Shown here: positions 54,140 through 64,000 of the stretch, piece after piece | Layout of the letters: every line of letters begins with the position of its first letter | How positions within the stretch are numbered: position 1 is the first letter of the stretch | Source: Jackrogersella multiformis | Lineage: Eukaryota; Ascomycota; Sordariomycetes; Xylariales; Hypoxylaceae | Assembly (NCBI GenBank): GCA_902806575.1 | Contig: CADCXD010000018.1 | Span: 3,038,001 to 3,102,000 of the forward strand | Direction of reading: 5' to 3' | DNA length: 64,000 bases | Position numbers and translations under genes: made by a program | The notes under the pieces: generated by a model | The model's database searches: none | What the model was told of the DNA's origin: nothing | The model's input: only the letters and a program-made list of their open reading frames with translations

Positions 54140-57100
54140 TCAAGGATTCTTTCCCTGCTTGTGGTCTTCTGCCGGCTCGCCCTCGAACATAGAGCTTATT
54201 CCGGCAATGGACCAGGAATCGGACGTCGAATGAATTGCTACAAGCCATGCTGCAACTATATTCACTAGATAATGCAGCATGTAAGTATGCGACACGCCAT
54301 AGACGGCTGCGTAGATGGCTATGCCAAAGAATATGATGTTCGTCAAGTGCCGAAGTCGGCTCGCCAGTGGCGGGATCATCTTGCCAGTCGTCAGGATTTC
54401 GACCAAGAGAATGAATGGCAGGATTGACAGCACGTTGTGATGGGACGAAAACGTTGTGAACCAATGGACGGTCAAGTTTCGTACCCAGACGACCAACGTT
54501 GGCAAACTGATCGGTAGAATCCACAACATCAAGAGGAAAATTGAATGAACGTAATTATTGAAGTTAGCACACGCGAGTGATGGGGTCTCGCGGGCAGACC
54601 GATGCGCTCGGACGGCAGTGCTCAACTGGACGAGACATGCGACCACGTATGCGAACTGGTATGGGATGAATGTTGAGACTAGGAAAAGGAGAATTAGAGC
54701 AGTTACAAGCCGTCTCCGTGGCGATGAAGGTGTAAATGCTGGTGACAACGCTCGCTTCTTCTCATGATGTTGAATAACTGGTCGAGCAGAAATCCAGCTG
54801 TAGATGGTACTGAGAAACCAAGTAAGGAACTGCGCCATGTAATGGAGGCCCATGCACACTCCAACGCAGATGACGCCGATCATTGGGATCAGGAACCAGA
54901 AGAACGGATCTGAAGTACCGACTAACAAGTCATTTTGCGCGAAGTCGACAGCGGCTGTGGTGTTTCGCCAAAACCGGAGGCTTTTTGACTCGGTTGAACC
55001 TGACTGTCCCATTGAAAGCGATAAGGCAGTCATAGACAAAAGAAGCATCGGCAATGACCGCCTGAGACAGGCGTCTAAGCTCTCAGAAAATGGGATGAAA
55101 ACCCCCGTATTGTCATAAACTTGGAATTGCTTTCGTAGCACGATTGCTACTATAAGCAAGGGGAAAGATGCAAATACAGTGCGGTAGCGCATGTATAACT
55201 TCCCAAGACTGCCCAAACTATCGACCGTGATATGAATCGATATGCTCGAGTCGCAGGTTGGATCTGTCCAAAATTGAAGGCTGAGGCCATCATCAAATTG
55301 GCCGGACTTGATGGGCGGAGGCATGTAAGGCGAGACACCATGGAGACTAATTTCCACCTCCTGAGCATTTACAAAATATTTTGACTCGTAAGGCTCAGAG
55401 AGGTACTGCCTCACAAGCGGGGTAAACATCCGCTCCCGCTCGTTGCAGGTCTGGCCTTCAATGTTGAGGTTGTATGCTAGGAGACTGCTCTGAACAGATG
55501 GGAGCTTTACTTCGGTAACCATGGGTCGGTTTGCGGGAAGATGAAGTGACAAGCCGAAGCCAATTAGACGCCTAAGGCTAATATGTCGAGTCAAATGAGC
55601 GCTATCTCTATCACTAAACTCGGCTACCATCCAACCGGCCGTTGGAGATGCGGTCTTGTCGACGACCACAACAAACTCGTAGCCTGAAATATCTTCAATG
55701 TCGTACTCGAGATACGAGAATGGCGGGGTTTGCCACTCGCCCTCTTTGAAAAAGGGGTCTTTCGTGAAGCGAGAAGAAGCTGGTAAAGACACCACATCGG
55801 GCGCGGGATTTTTACAGGCCAGTTTTGTTGACTCCGCACTGTCGTCAGAGAGATCAATATTCATCGAAAACGGTAGATTAGCCTGTCCAGCTTGTGGGGG
55901 GAAGATATTGCAGAAAAGGACTTCGAGCTTGCCATCCTCCCCCGGCCGATCTAGTTGGCTGTCTGAGAGTAAGGCGAACCTCTTTCCCTCGGCAAACTCG
56001 CCTAGTGGAAGCGGGAGAAGGTAGGCCTTTGCCTTCCTTTGTGTGCCAAGGCTGCGGAGGACCAGACGCTCGTTTGGCGCAAGGATGGTAGTAGAGTGGT
56101 CCTCCAGTGTGAGCAACGTCGACGGGGCTATATCTGGTAAAGTCTTCTCGACGAAGCTCTCTAGCCCGGTTAAGAACCTCCTCTTGAAGGCCTTCATCCT
56201 GTCTGCTCGTGATTTCGTCTGTGACCTTCCACGATTATCGACGACATCGTAGAGTGCACGAACGATGACTTTTCGAAACTGATCACACCACGTAATTTCT
56301 TGGTGATCCATGCTTGTCCAAACATGGGGAATGGTTGAGGTGAAGGCGGTAAAGCCATGCGTTTCGGGCACGATGGATTCTAAACCCGCATAATCTGACG
56401 GGACAACAGTATCTAGGCCACCGCCAGCGATGGACACCAGAGTAACCTGGCCTAGAGCATTTTCAGCCGAGGACCTTTTCGAGTAGGCATGCCTCCAATA
56501 GCTGTTAATATCGTTGTAGATACTAACAATTTGCGGATCGAATGTGACCGGCGGTCGGGCATGCGGAGCAGACATGGTAATGATCGTGTTGACGGAATCT
56601 GCTTGATAATTTGGCATGATGAACATAGTTCGTGCCACAATTCCTCCCATGGAATGGCCTAGTATGATGACCGAAGATGGGTCGGGAAGACTAGGGTCTC
56701 GTTCTGAGATCTTGGGGTCCAGATAGAGGGAAAGAATATATCTGATGGCCTCGTTTACGTACTCGGCTTGATCAAGCATCGTTTGGCCATGGAAAGCAGT
56801 AAAGTCCTCGTTGAAGTCGACAGTAAAGAAGTCCAAACTCCTAGCACCTCCATTTAAAGCAACTGCGTCATGCTGCAAGACGTCGTGGAAATATCTGGCT
56901 GATTCGGATGCAATAGATCGAACCTGCTTATAGCTACCAGCGTTTCCCGGTATGAAGAGCACCGGTATACCTTTAATCTGCACATCAGGTCAACACTGAC
57001 TTAAAACTAATAATCATCCCGAGACTTTCGTACCTTTGGTCCATTGTCGAACCCCTGTTCTCGATATAGATACAACGAATACTTAGTCGCGAATCGCGTA

Positions 57101-57618
57101 TGTTCGGTATCGAAGTCGCTAAACTTAGCGTACGACGGGCTCATCCAAGACATGCGACAACCCTTGGGATCGCAGTGCAGAGAGGCAGCGGAGTATATAA
57201 CAGCGAGCAGTAGACCAATGCCCACAGCGCTCGTAAGGAAGGTTAAGAACGATATAGCCCAGGGACTCCAAGACCGCGGCTGTCTACCTTTCCATCTTAA
57301 TCTTGCCGTCCTCTCACTCTCTATATTCGGGTAGTCGGGTGACAATGTAGCTGGCGCAAGGTGAGTGGTAGGGGGGGGTTTCTCGGTAGACCCATCTCGG
57401 CTGTGTGAAGGTCGCCAATTGATGTTACTACTCGGTCTCCGGCTCCTCGCAGAAGTAGATCTCGTGCCGGAAGTCTGGGGGTGGTCGGACAGGCGAATGT
57501 CGTGAGAATGTCGGATAGAGGAGTTTGCATCGTTCAACCTTGTCTGTCCATGAGGGCGCGAGGTCTTGACAGGAACATCGACGCTGTCTTCGGACGACCC
57601 TGACGAGCGCCTCTGCAT
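54140..57618 (-). CDS. BST1: GPI inositol-deacylase Bst1
   Basis: Exons 57618-57034 and 56977-54140; 1140 residues, full length. The N-terminal ~120 residues are disordered (Ser/Arg/Pro-rich), then a membrane helix (FLTSAVGIGLLLAVIYSAAS) and CRMSWMSPSYAKFSDFDTEH. The lumenal lipase domain shows GIPVLFIPGNAGSYKQVRSI, FHGQTMLDQAEYVNEAIRYI and the catalytic Ser motif VIILGHSMGGIVART, followed by the PGAP1-typical ITMSAPHARPPVTFD and IAGGGLDTVVPSDY. The C-terminal third has multiple membrane helices. Bst1 removes the acyl chain from GPI inositol in the ER, which is needed for ER exit and quality control of GPI-anchored proteins. One 56-nt intron (GTACGA...GCAG, phase 0) lies between NGPK and IKGIPV. 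Confidence 0.96.
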
Positions 57619-60600
57619 GAGGAAGAAGAGGCTCCCGTAAGAGACCTCTTATGTTATGGTGCAGACTCGATAAGCTTAACAATGCGACAGCCGTTCTGGT
57701 TTTCGGTATATATTAAGCTGGTTCGTCGTTCGTCATAAGCTGCGAGATAGCCAATGCCCTTCTAGGTGAAAGTTGGCTTAGAGCTAGCGCAAGAAGGACA
57801 GCCCTAGTCGAGATAACGGGTATGGACGTTTTAGGTAGTTTGCGCAACGTTCGTACGAGTTAACGAGTAGCTACCTACGCTGCTAGGTAAGCTGGCTGCA
57901 GGGACTTCGAAGAGCTGTCGATCTTATTAATGAAAGAAATATTCCATATCCGTCGGGCCCGGTTCCTTCTGTGTAGTGTATTCCTATTTTTTTTTTTTTT
58001 TCTTCCTCGACTTGCAAAATGTTTAAAAAACGAATGTCATTTCCCCCCAAGCCAAATTAGTCTTAGGACTATTCCGATGGTGGAAGGGTTATAAAAGGGT
58101 GTGTGGTTTTGCGAGTGATGGTTTTTGTTTTGTTTTATTTTTATTTTATTTTCCAGTTGGGGCGGCTTCGACGTTACAGAAGGTAGAAAAAAGAATGGAA
58201 AGTACAGACGCGGGAACTTGGAAGTCTCGAGGAGATAATCGAGATTACGATTTGGCAATGCTTCTAAGGTTCTTTCTTACCAAGCTAGAGCGCACTGATT
58301 TCTAGCGCCTCGATGCTAAAATTTGGGGGCATTTAGGGGAGCCTCCTATGAGTTAATGAGGACTAGCTTGGTGCTTAATCCCGTAGCCTCCCCATTTCAA
58401 GGAACCTGGAACCTTAAGAACGGGCCTCATAGCACGAGATGAGGATACACTAGGTGCTAAATCTATGTATCTAGGTACAAAGTTGTCCTCTAGCATGCAA
58501 TAGGTACAGTACTAAGGTACCTAGGTATGGAGCCGGTAACCCCTGGTCTTTCTTATCGGTCTTGAATTATAATGGGTCAAAATAGGCCAAACCCTGGCTT
58601 GGACCAACCTCTTCTTGCTTCTTATCCAACAATGGAGCCGTGAATGACGTTAGGTACCTAGATAGGTAGCTTGGCTTGCATCCTATCTGCCATTCTGCCA
58701 TTGTACTTCATTACCAAGCTTCAGCTAGGTACCGACTCAGTGTAGCTAAGCCCGCTTAGGAACAAATGATAAGTACATGTACATACATCCAATATATGTT
58801 CCAAGAGGTTGATACCATTAGAGCTAAAACGCACGTTATCTACCTAGGTACCTAGGTAGGTAGATCAAATCCTGTACGCATCGGCGGTAGGGTAGCATTA
58901 TTGAGGATATTGCTTCGAACAAGAGGATACAATTTGCGAGTTTCTCTTTCTTCTTACCTACTAGGTAGGTATGACTGTACCTATTACACATATCCATCTT
59001 CAAACAGGTACCCGTAGCTGTAGTGTATGTATGTTTGCGGGGGAATTCAAAGCAACGATAACCTTGGAAGCTGGAGGTACCTTACCCAGTTGCTTAGAGG
59101 TAGGTAGTGTATTATGTACTTGGCGATCGGCGAACCACACACTGCATACTGTCCCATCCGGTTGTCTCACCTTGTGTTTTACAGAAAGATGGAGCTGAAG
59201 TCTTACCTAACTCCTACACACGTGTACATGTACATATGGAGAAAGCCTTTACAGACTTCCAGCGATCTCCTTAACGATCAATGCTACCCACTGCCTACCT
59301 AGGTACTTAGCATAGCAGCCTAGGTAGGTACCCAGATAGCTTACAAGGACCGTACCGTACAAAAGATAGGATATCGGAATCTTGAATGGGGATGACAATA
59401 GGGATGTATGGAATTGGAGGCGTAAATGTGATTGATGTCTTGAATACCTACCTACTAGTCAGTACCTAGGTAGTGTACTATGTATAGGTAGTCATGGCTT
59501 GTTTGGGCCGCCACAATTTTGGTTATGCGCGGCAAAACGTGATAGCCGAGCTCGTGTTAACAAACATTTATAGTGGAATGTTGTACGAGACGAGAGTTCA
59601 ACTTGGTGCATATCTACACTAGCTCTGCTGCCATACCAGGTAGGTAGATAGCCATATGTATTCCATATATTTCGTATTCGAGAGCAAGAAAATGTGCCCA
59701 ATGTGGCTCCACTTGGTTTTCTTTGGCTTTCTTTGTTCTTGGATACGGAAAGATGGACGTCGTGAGAAAAAAGAAATGTCTCAGCCACCTGTCCAGGGTG
59801 CATCTGATTCTGTTTCCAGGTAACACGCAACCCTTGCAGCATACCGATGGCTAAATATCCTCGTTCCACATCAAAAGCCTCCGAGATGATCACGAGGATA
59901 CAATCTAACGCTTTTAGATCTCCCTTAGCTGGAGTAAATTAAGATGGTATGCCATACAAGGTACCGTGTAGTATATCAGTGATCTTCGGTATCTTCGGTA
60001 ACTGAGTGATAGATTCAACTGATTTCCGTTGATTTGTAGCCCTCGACCTCGAGTGGACAAATTCAAAACGTTATATAAGCCTTGGCTTTACATGGGAAGT
60101 GGGAATGAGGCCGAATGCGAATGCAAGGATCTGTATACAACCTAACAACCTACATACATACATAATATCGAGGTTATGTGTTAGTGTTCCGAGCTTTCCG
60201 TTATCGACATCACTAAGATTCTTGCATCCCTCCCTACCTAGCTGCCTGCGAGGTAGGTGTAAAGCAATGCTGCAATGTCGAGCTTGCCAAGAATTATTTG
60301 GAGTCTTCGTGCTGCCGGGTTCCGCTTCGGCAGGATTGGATGTCGAGTCCTGTATGGATGTAGGTACATCTGTAGCTAATGTGACGATATCCGAAGTGAT
60401 AGGACTTGGACTGCCAGAGTTATGGCATAATAACTTCTTGAAAGCTTAGTAGGTTAGTTGGTATGTTCGTCGTTGTCGGTGTAAAGAATGACGAGGGATA
60501 GATTACTATGTACAGTTTAGAGATTTGGTTAATAAACATTGAAACTCGGCTTTAGTATGAGGTGGTCCTTGGTAATAAACGGCCTAAGGTCTCTGTATGT

Positions 60601-61097
60601 GCCTAGGTACTTCCGGTGGCCGCCCCTATGCAAGGGCCGGGGTTACTCCGGGTTTAAGCCTTTGCCCAGCTAAATTTGACGTCACTTCAAATCTCGGTCT
60701 CTAAAAAAGGCTGAGTATGTACCTAGGTACCTAAGTGAACATGTACCTTAGGTACCTGTGTCTCAAGCTGTGGCTAGGTAAGTACCTATGTATAATGCGC
60801 CACATTTCTTTCAAGTTCAATGCGTCCCGATTTCTCATTGGATCTTATCTCACTTACCTACCCCATAACGCGACAAGGCTGAAGAAGTTAACCTACCTAG
60901 GTAGTATTCCGAGGCTATCTCCACGGACGTTACTGACAATCAGGATGGCTGGATCATCTTTAAATGAGGTATACATTTAAAATCCTGGAGATTTTTACGA
61001 AGCCTTTAAAATCTCCATGCATTATACCCTCGGATAGGATAACATCATACATTATATCTTGGTTTATGAACTAGGTGGTCATTTCTTGTGCCTACTG
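57619..61097. other. 3.5 kb gene-free region rich in ACCTAGGT words
   Basis: No recognisable gene on either strand; the longest frame (59492-59893, minus) has no domain and crosses ACCTACCT words. A poly-T run near 57989-58001 and T/A-rich stretch near 58110-58155 occur. ACCTAGGT/GGTACC clusters are repeated near 58510-58525, 58650-58670, 58840-58863, 58955-58970, 59290-59330, 59445-59475, 60600, 60720-60785 and 60893. It probably contains the BST1 and PMS1 promoters at its two ends. Confidence 0.6.
58842..58863. repeat. ACCTAGGTACCTAGGTAGGTA palindromic word
   Basis: One of the clearest perfect examples of the recurring palindrome in this window: two overlapping ACCTAGGT units followed by GGTAGG. 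Confidence 0.85.
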
Positions 61098-64000
61098 ATG
61101 GCGACCATCAAGGCTATTGAGGCTCGGACTGTAAGTAACTGATTAGCTGATGCCTCAGTGGTGTATTATAAAAGCTAAGTATTTTTAAGATCCACCAAAT
61201 CCAATCCGGCCAAGTCATTGTCGACCTGTGCTCTGTGGTAAAGGAGTTAGTGGAGAACAGCCTGGATGCCGAAGCTACCAACATAGGTTTGTATCCTCTG
61301 CTTGATTATTCTTTCCTCTCTATCACTACCCATTTACTGACATGGCGCTTACTCATCTAAAGAGGTTCGCTTCAAGAATCAAGGCTTGGACGCGATTGAG
61401 GTTCAGGACAATGGCTCAGGTATATCCAAGCAGAATTACGAAACGATAGCGCTAAAGCACTATACTTCTAAACTGTCTACCTATTCGGATCTTACCTCTC
61501 TCCAGACGTTTGGTTTCAGAGGAGAAGCACTATCATCCCTATGTGCCTTATCCAAATTCACTATAACTACATGCTTGGCATCAGATGCGCCGAAGGGATC
61601 CAAGCTGGAGTTCGAGACATCTGGGAAACTTTGCAGCACAACAGTTGTAGCTGCCCAGAAAGGGACTACAGTATCGGTCGAAGGGCTTTTTCACAACTTA
61701 CCCGTCCGTCGTCGTGAACTTGAACGAAATATCAAGCGGGAGTGGAATAAGGTTATTGGTGTTCTTAACCAATATGCCTGCATCCAGACTGGTCTCAAAT
61801 TTTCCGTGTCTCAGCAACCGAGCAAAGGCAAGCGAATGGTTTTATTTTCCACTAAGGGTAACCAGACAACTCGGGAAAATATCGTCAACATATTTGGAGC
61901 GAAGACCCTATCCGTTCTCATTCCCCTAGACTTGAAACTCGAGTTAGAACCCACAAGCGCACCAGGTCAGAAATGGAGTACAGGAGGTGATGACACCGTC
62001 CACGAAATCTATGTTAGGGGACACGTATCTCGCCCTGCTCATGGAGAAGGCCGCCAGACCCCTGATAGGCAGATGTTCTTTGTGAATGGCCGCCCCTGCG
62101 GCTTGCCACAATTCGCCAAAGTATTTAACGAGGTGTACAAATCGTATAATGCTTCCCAATCCCCGTTTATTTTTGCCGATATCCAGCTAGACACTCATCT
62201 TTATGATGTCAATGTCAGTCCTGATAAACGTACAATCCTCTTACACGAGCAAGCTCGAATGCTTGACAATCTGAGAGAGTCGCTCATAGCTCTGTTTGAA
62301 TCGCAAGACTACGCACTGCCGACGTCGCAGTTGTCAAGTATTAAGTCGACACCTTTCAAGAAACCTATTAGTAGACAAAATACTCCATTTTCACAGAGCG
62401 GGTCAAAGTATTCCAGCTCCGCCGACAACTCGCAGCGTCAGAGCTCAGTTTCCGTCGGTCCAGGCAAGAGAATGGGGCACGATGATGAGGACGAGGACGA
62501 TAATTATAATGCCCAGTCTGCAGATGAATCCATGCCAAAAAGCTCAGTCTCGACGAAGTCGCTAGCTCGTGATAGTCAAGGTCTCAACTTAATCAGTCGA
62601 TGGGCCGAACGGAAGTCGGAAACCCGTGCCGACTCTCCTTCGACGGCGAGCAAGGCCTCCGTAGATCATAACCAAGAGTCATCAAAAGATACATCAAAAG
62701 AAACGGGGCATGTTTTTGCCCAATTTGCGCGGGATTATACAAAAGAGGATAAGGAGGATGATTCCGAGGACAATACTCAGGACCAACCACCGGCTACTGT
62801 TCCTCCAATAGAGTCACCCAGCGAAGAACCAGATTTCCGTGTACGCCTAGCAGAGTTGAGCAGACAGAAGACAGGCAGACGAGACAGCAGTCCTATCATT
62901 GAACCCCCTATCCCGGCTGTATCTACTTCATCCCGCGTATCAGAAATTCGGGCTAGTAGAGCTAGCTCAGCCTCAAGCTTAAAGCGTTCGGCACCCGAAG
63001 TCGCCACGATTACCGTAGGTAACCATACCGTCACTAGTATCATTGGCTCTCCTTCGAAGAAACAACGAATAGTGGATAACAGAGTCACCGATTCATCGGC
63101 GAGACAACGGAGAGTTAAAGAGTCGGTCACAATCCCTACATTTAATGGGCGCTTAACCCAGATGTTTGCCGCCTATTCGCAATCAAAGCAAGCCGAGCCG
63201 TCGCATATCGAAATCGCTACCAAGACAACAGATGCTTCAGAGAATTCGGACGCTTCTGATGCTTCTAGCGAGCAGTTATTCGTAAAAGATAATGACGGTG
63301 AACAGGATGATGAGCAGGACGACGAATATGAAGAACCTGTCCAAAGCGAAGCGGATGCAGAGAGCGCCGTAGACCAGGAGGGCCACGATTCTGAAAATGA
63401 GCCTCCAGAATCCAACAATGCAAATATTGAATTGCAAAACGATTCACCGCCATCTCCAACTCAACTGAGTGACGATGAACATCCAGACAATCGCACTGAA
63501 GAAGTACAGGAAGTTAAAGTAGATGACGCGGATGATCCTACCAAAGAGCCGACCAATGCAACCACCGACGAGACCCAGAAACGTACGCAAAGTTTCATAA
63601 AAGGCGGCTCGAAGAAAAAGGATTCGACATTCTCCCTATTGCAGACGATACGTATAGATGAAGAGCATATACTGGAAGCCCTAGCGATGCACCAGGATTA
63701 TCTTCAGGATGTCTCCTCATCAACGGGGTCCAAGCTAGTCACAGATAAGCTTGACGCCGAAGATGCCGAGGAGAAGCTGTCCCTAACAATATCGAAATCC
63801 GACTTTGGAAAGATGAAAATCATCGGGCAGTTCAATCTCGGCTTCATCATAGCAATTCGTCCAGCTAAAACAGATCCTAACGACGCCGAAGTAAAAGGCG
63901 GCAGAGATGACGAGCTTTTCATCATCGATCAACACGCAACAGACGAGAAGTACAACTTCGAGCGGCTGCAAGCCAACACAGTCGTACAATCCCAAAGACT
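61098..64000 (+). CDS. PMS1: DNA mismatch repair protein PMS1 (partial, C-terminus beyond right edge)
   Basis: Exons 61098-61130 (MATIKAIEART), 61190-61286 and 61363 to the window end; about 922 codons present. The GHKL ATPase is complete: IHQIQSGQVIVDLCSVVKEL, ENSLDAEATNIEVRFK (metal-binding Asn in ENSLDA), VQDNGSGISKQNYETI, then TSLQTFGFRGEALSSLCALS. The transducer domain includes HNLPVRRRELERNIKREW, FFVNGRPCGLP and YDVNVSPDKRTILLHEQ. A ~350-residue acidic linker follows. Near the edge, KMKIIGQFNLGFIIAI and the endonuclease motif DQHATDEKYNFE (DQHAx2Ex4E) mark the MutL-alpha nickase site. Pms1 pairs with Mlh1 to cut the error-containing strand in post-replicative repair. Introns 59 and 76 nt. 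Start chosen because exon 1 phase and conserved IHQIQSG fit exactly. Confidence 0.96.

Noticed and set aside
30575..57618. A secondary-metabolite or other biosynthetic gene cluster
   Set aside because: Genes present are conserved housekeeping functions with no backbone synthase, P450 or tailoring set.
59492..59893. 133-codon minus-strand frame in the BST1/PMS1 spacer
   Set aside because: No domain, and it crosses the palindromic words; most likely chance.

Overview
The window is nuclear DNA of a filamentous ascomycete, most likely a sordariomycete. The evidence is protein genes split by 45-115 nt GT-AG introns, several with CTAAC/CTAAT-type branch sites; fungus-specific families (FarA/CTF1 zinc-cluster regulator, AA9 polysaccharide monooxygenase, Csm1 monopolin, fungal cystathionine beta-lyase, NACHT-type NLR); and an intron-bearing nuclear tRNA. 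Intergenic DNA is full of the word ACCTAGGT/GGTACC, which I associate loosely with Xylariales-like genomes; that placement is inference and not firm.

Layout from left to right: BBC1-like SH3 protein (cut by the left edge); tRNA-Met(CAT) with an intron; a decayed hydrolase/NACHT NLR gene; RTR1 CTD phosphatase; ribosomal protein S17; mitoribosomal MRP51, divergent from a NECAP-like coat protein; an orphan protein; a PflX-like radical SAM enzyme, divergent from a 3-hydroxyisobutyrate-dehydrogenase-like enzyme; a nuclease-fold-like hypothetical; V-ATPase subunit e; ARV1; a LysM protein; FarA/CTF1; MCD4; CSM1, divergent from MSP1; cystathionine beta-lyase; a 4.5 kb stretch with no recognisable gene; TMS1/Serinc; an AA9 LPMO; a nodulin-like MFS transporter; BST1; a 3.5 kb gene-free stretch; and PMS1 (cut by the right edge).

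Most genes are conserved single-copy housekeeping genes with no sign of a metabolic cluster. Three of them (ARV1, MCD4, BST1) act in GPI-anchor biology or ER lipid handling, but they are not adjacent. RTR1, NECAP, the radical SAM gene, ARV1 exon 3, the LPMO and the last MFS exon are strongly GC-rich, while intergenic DNA is AT-rich.

I found no convincing new multi-gene system. The observations most worth a second look are the dispersed ACCTAGGT palindrome family, the NLR relic whose in-frame stops are all explainable by single transitions, the bacterial-type PflX radical SAM gene with one awkward exon junction, the micro-exons that split the FarA zinc cluster, and the gene-free island at about 41-45.4 kb. 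Splice sites were read by eye from GT/AG positions, frame and family conservation; no alignments were run.
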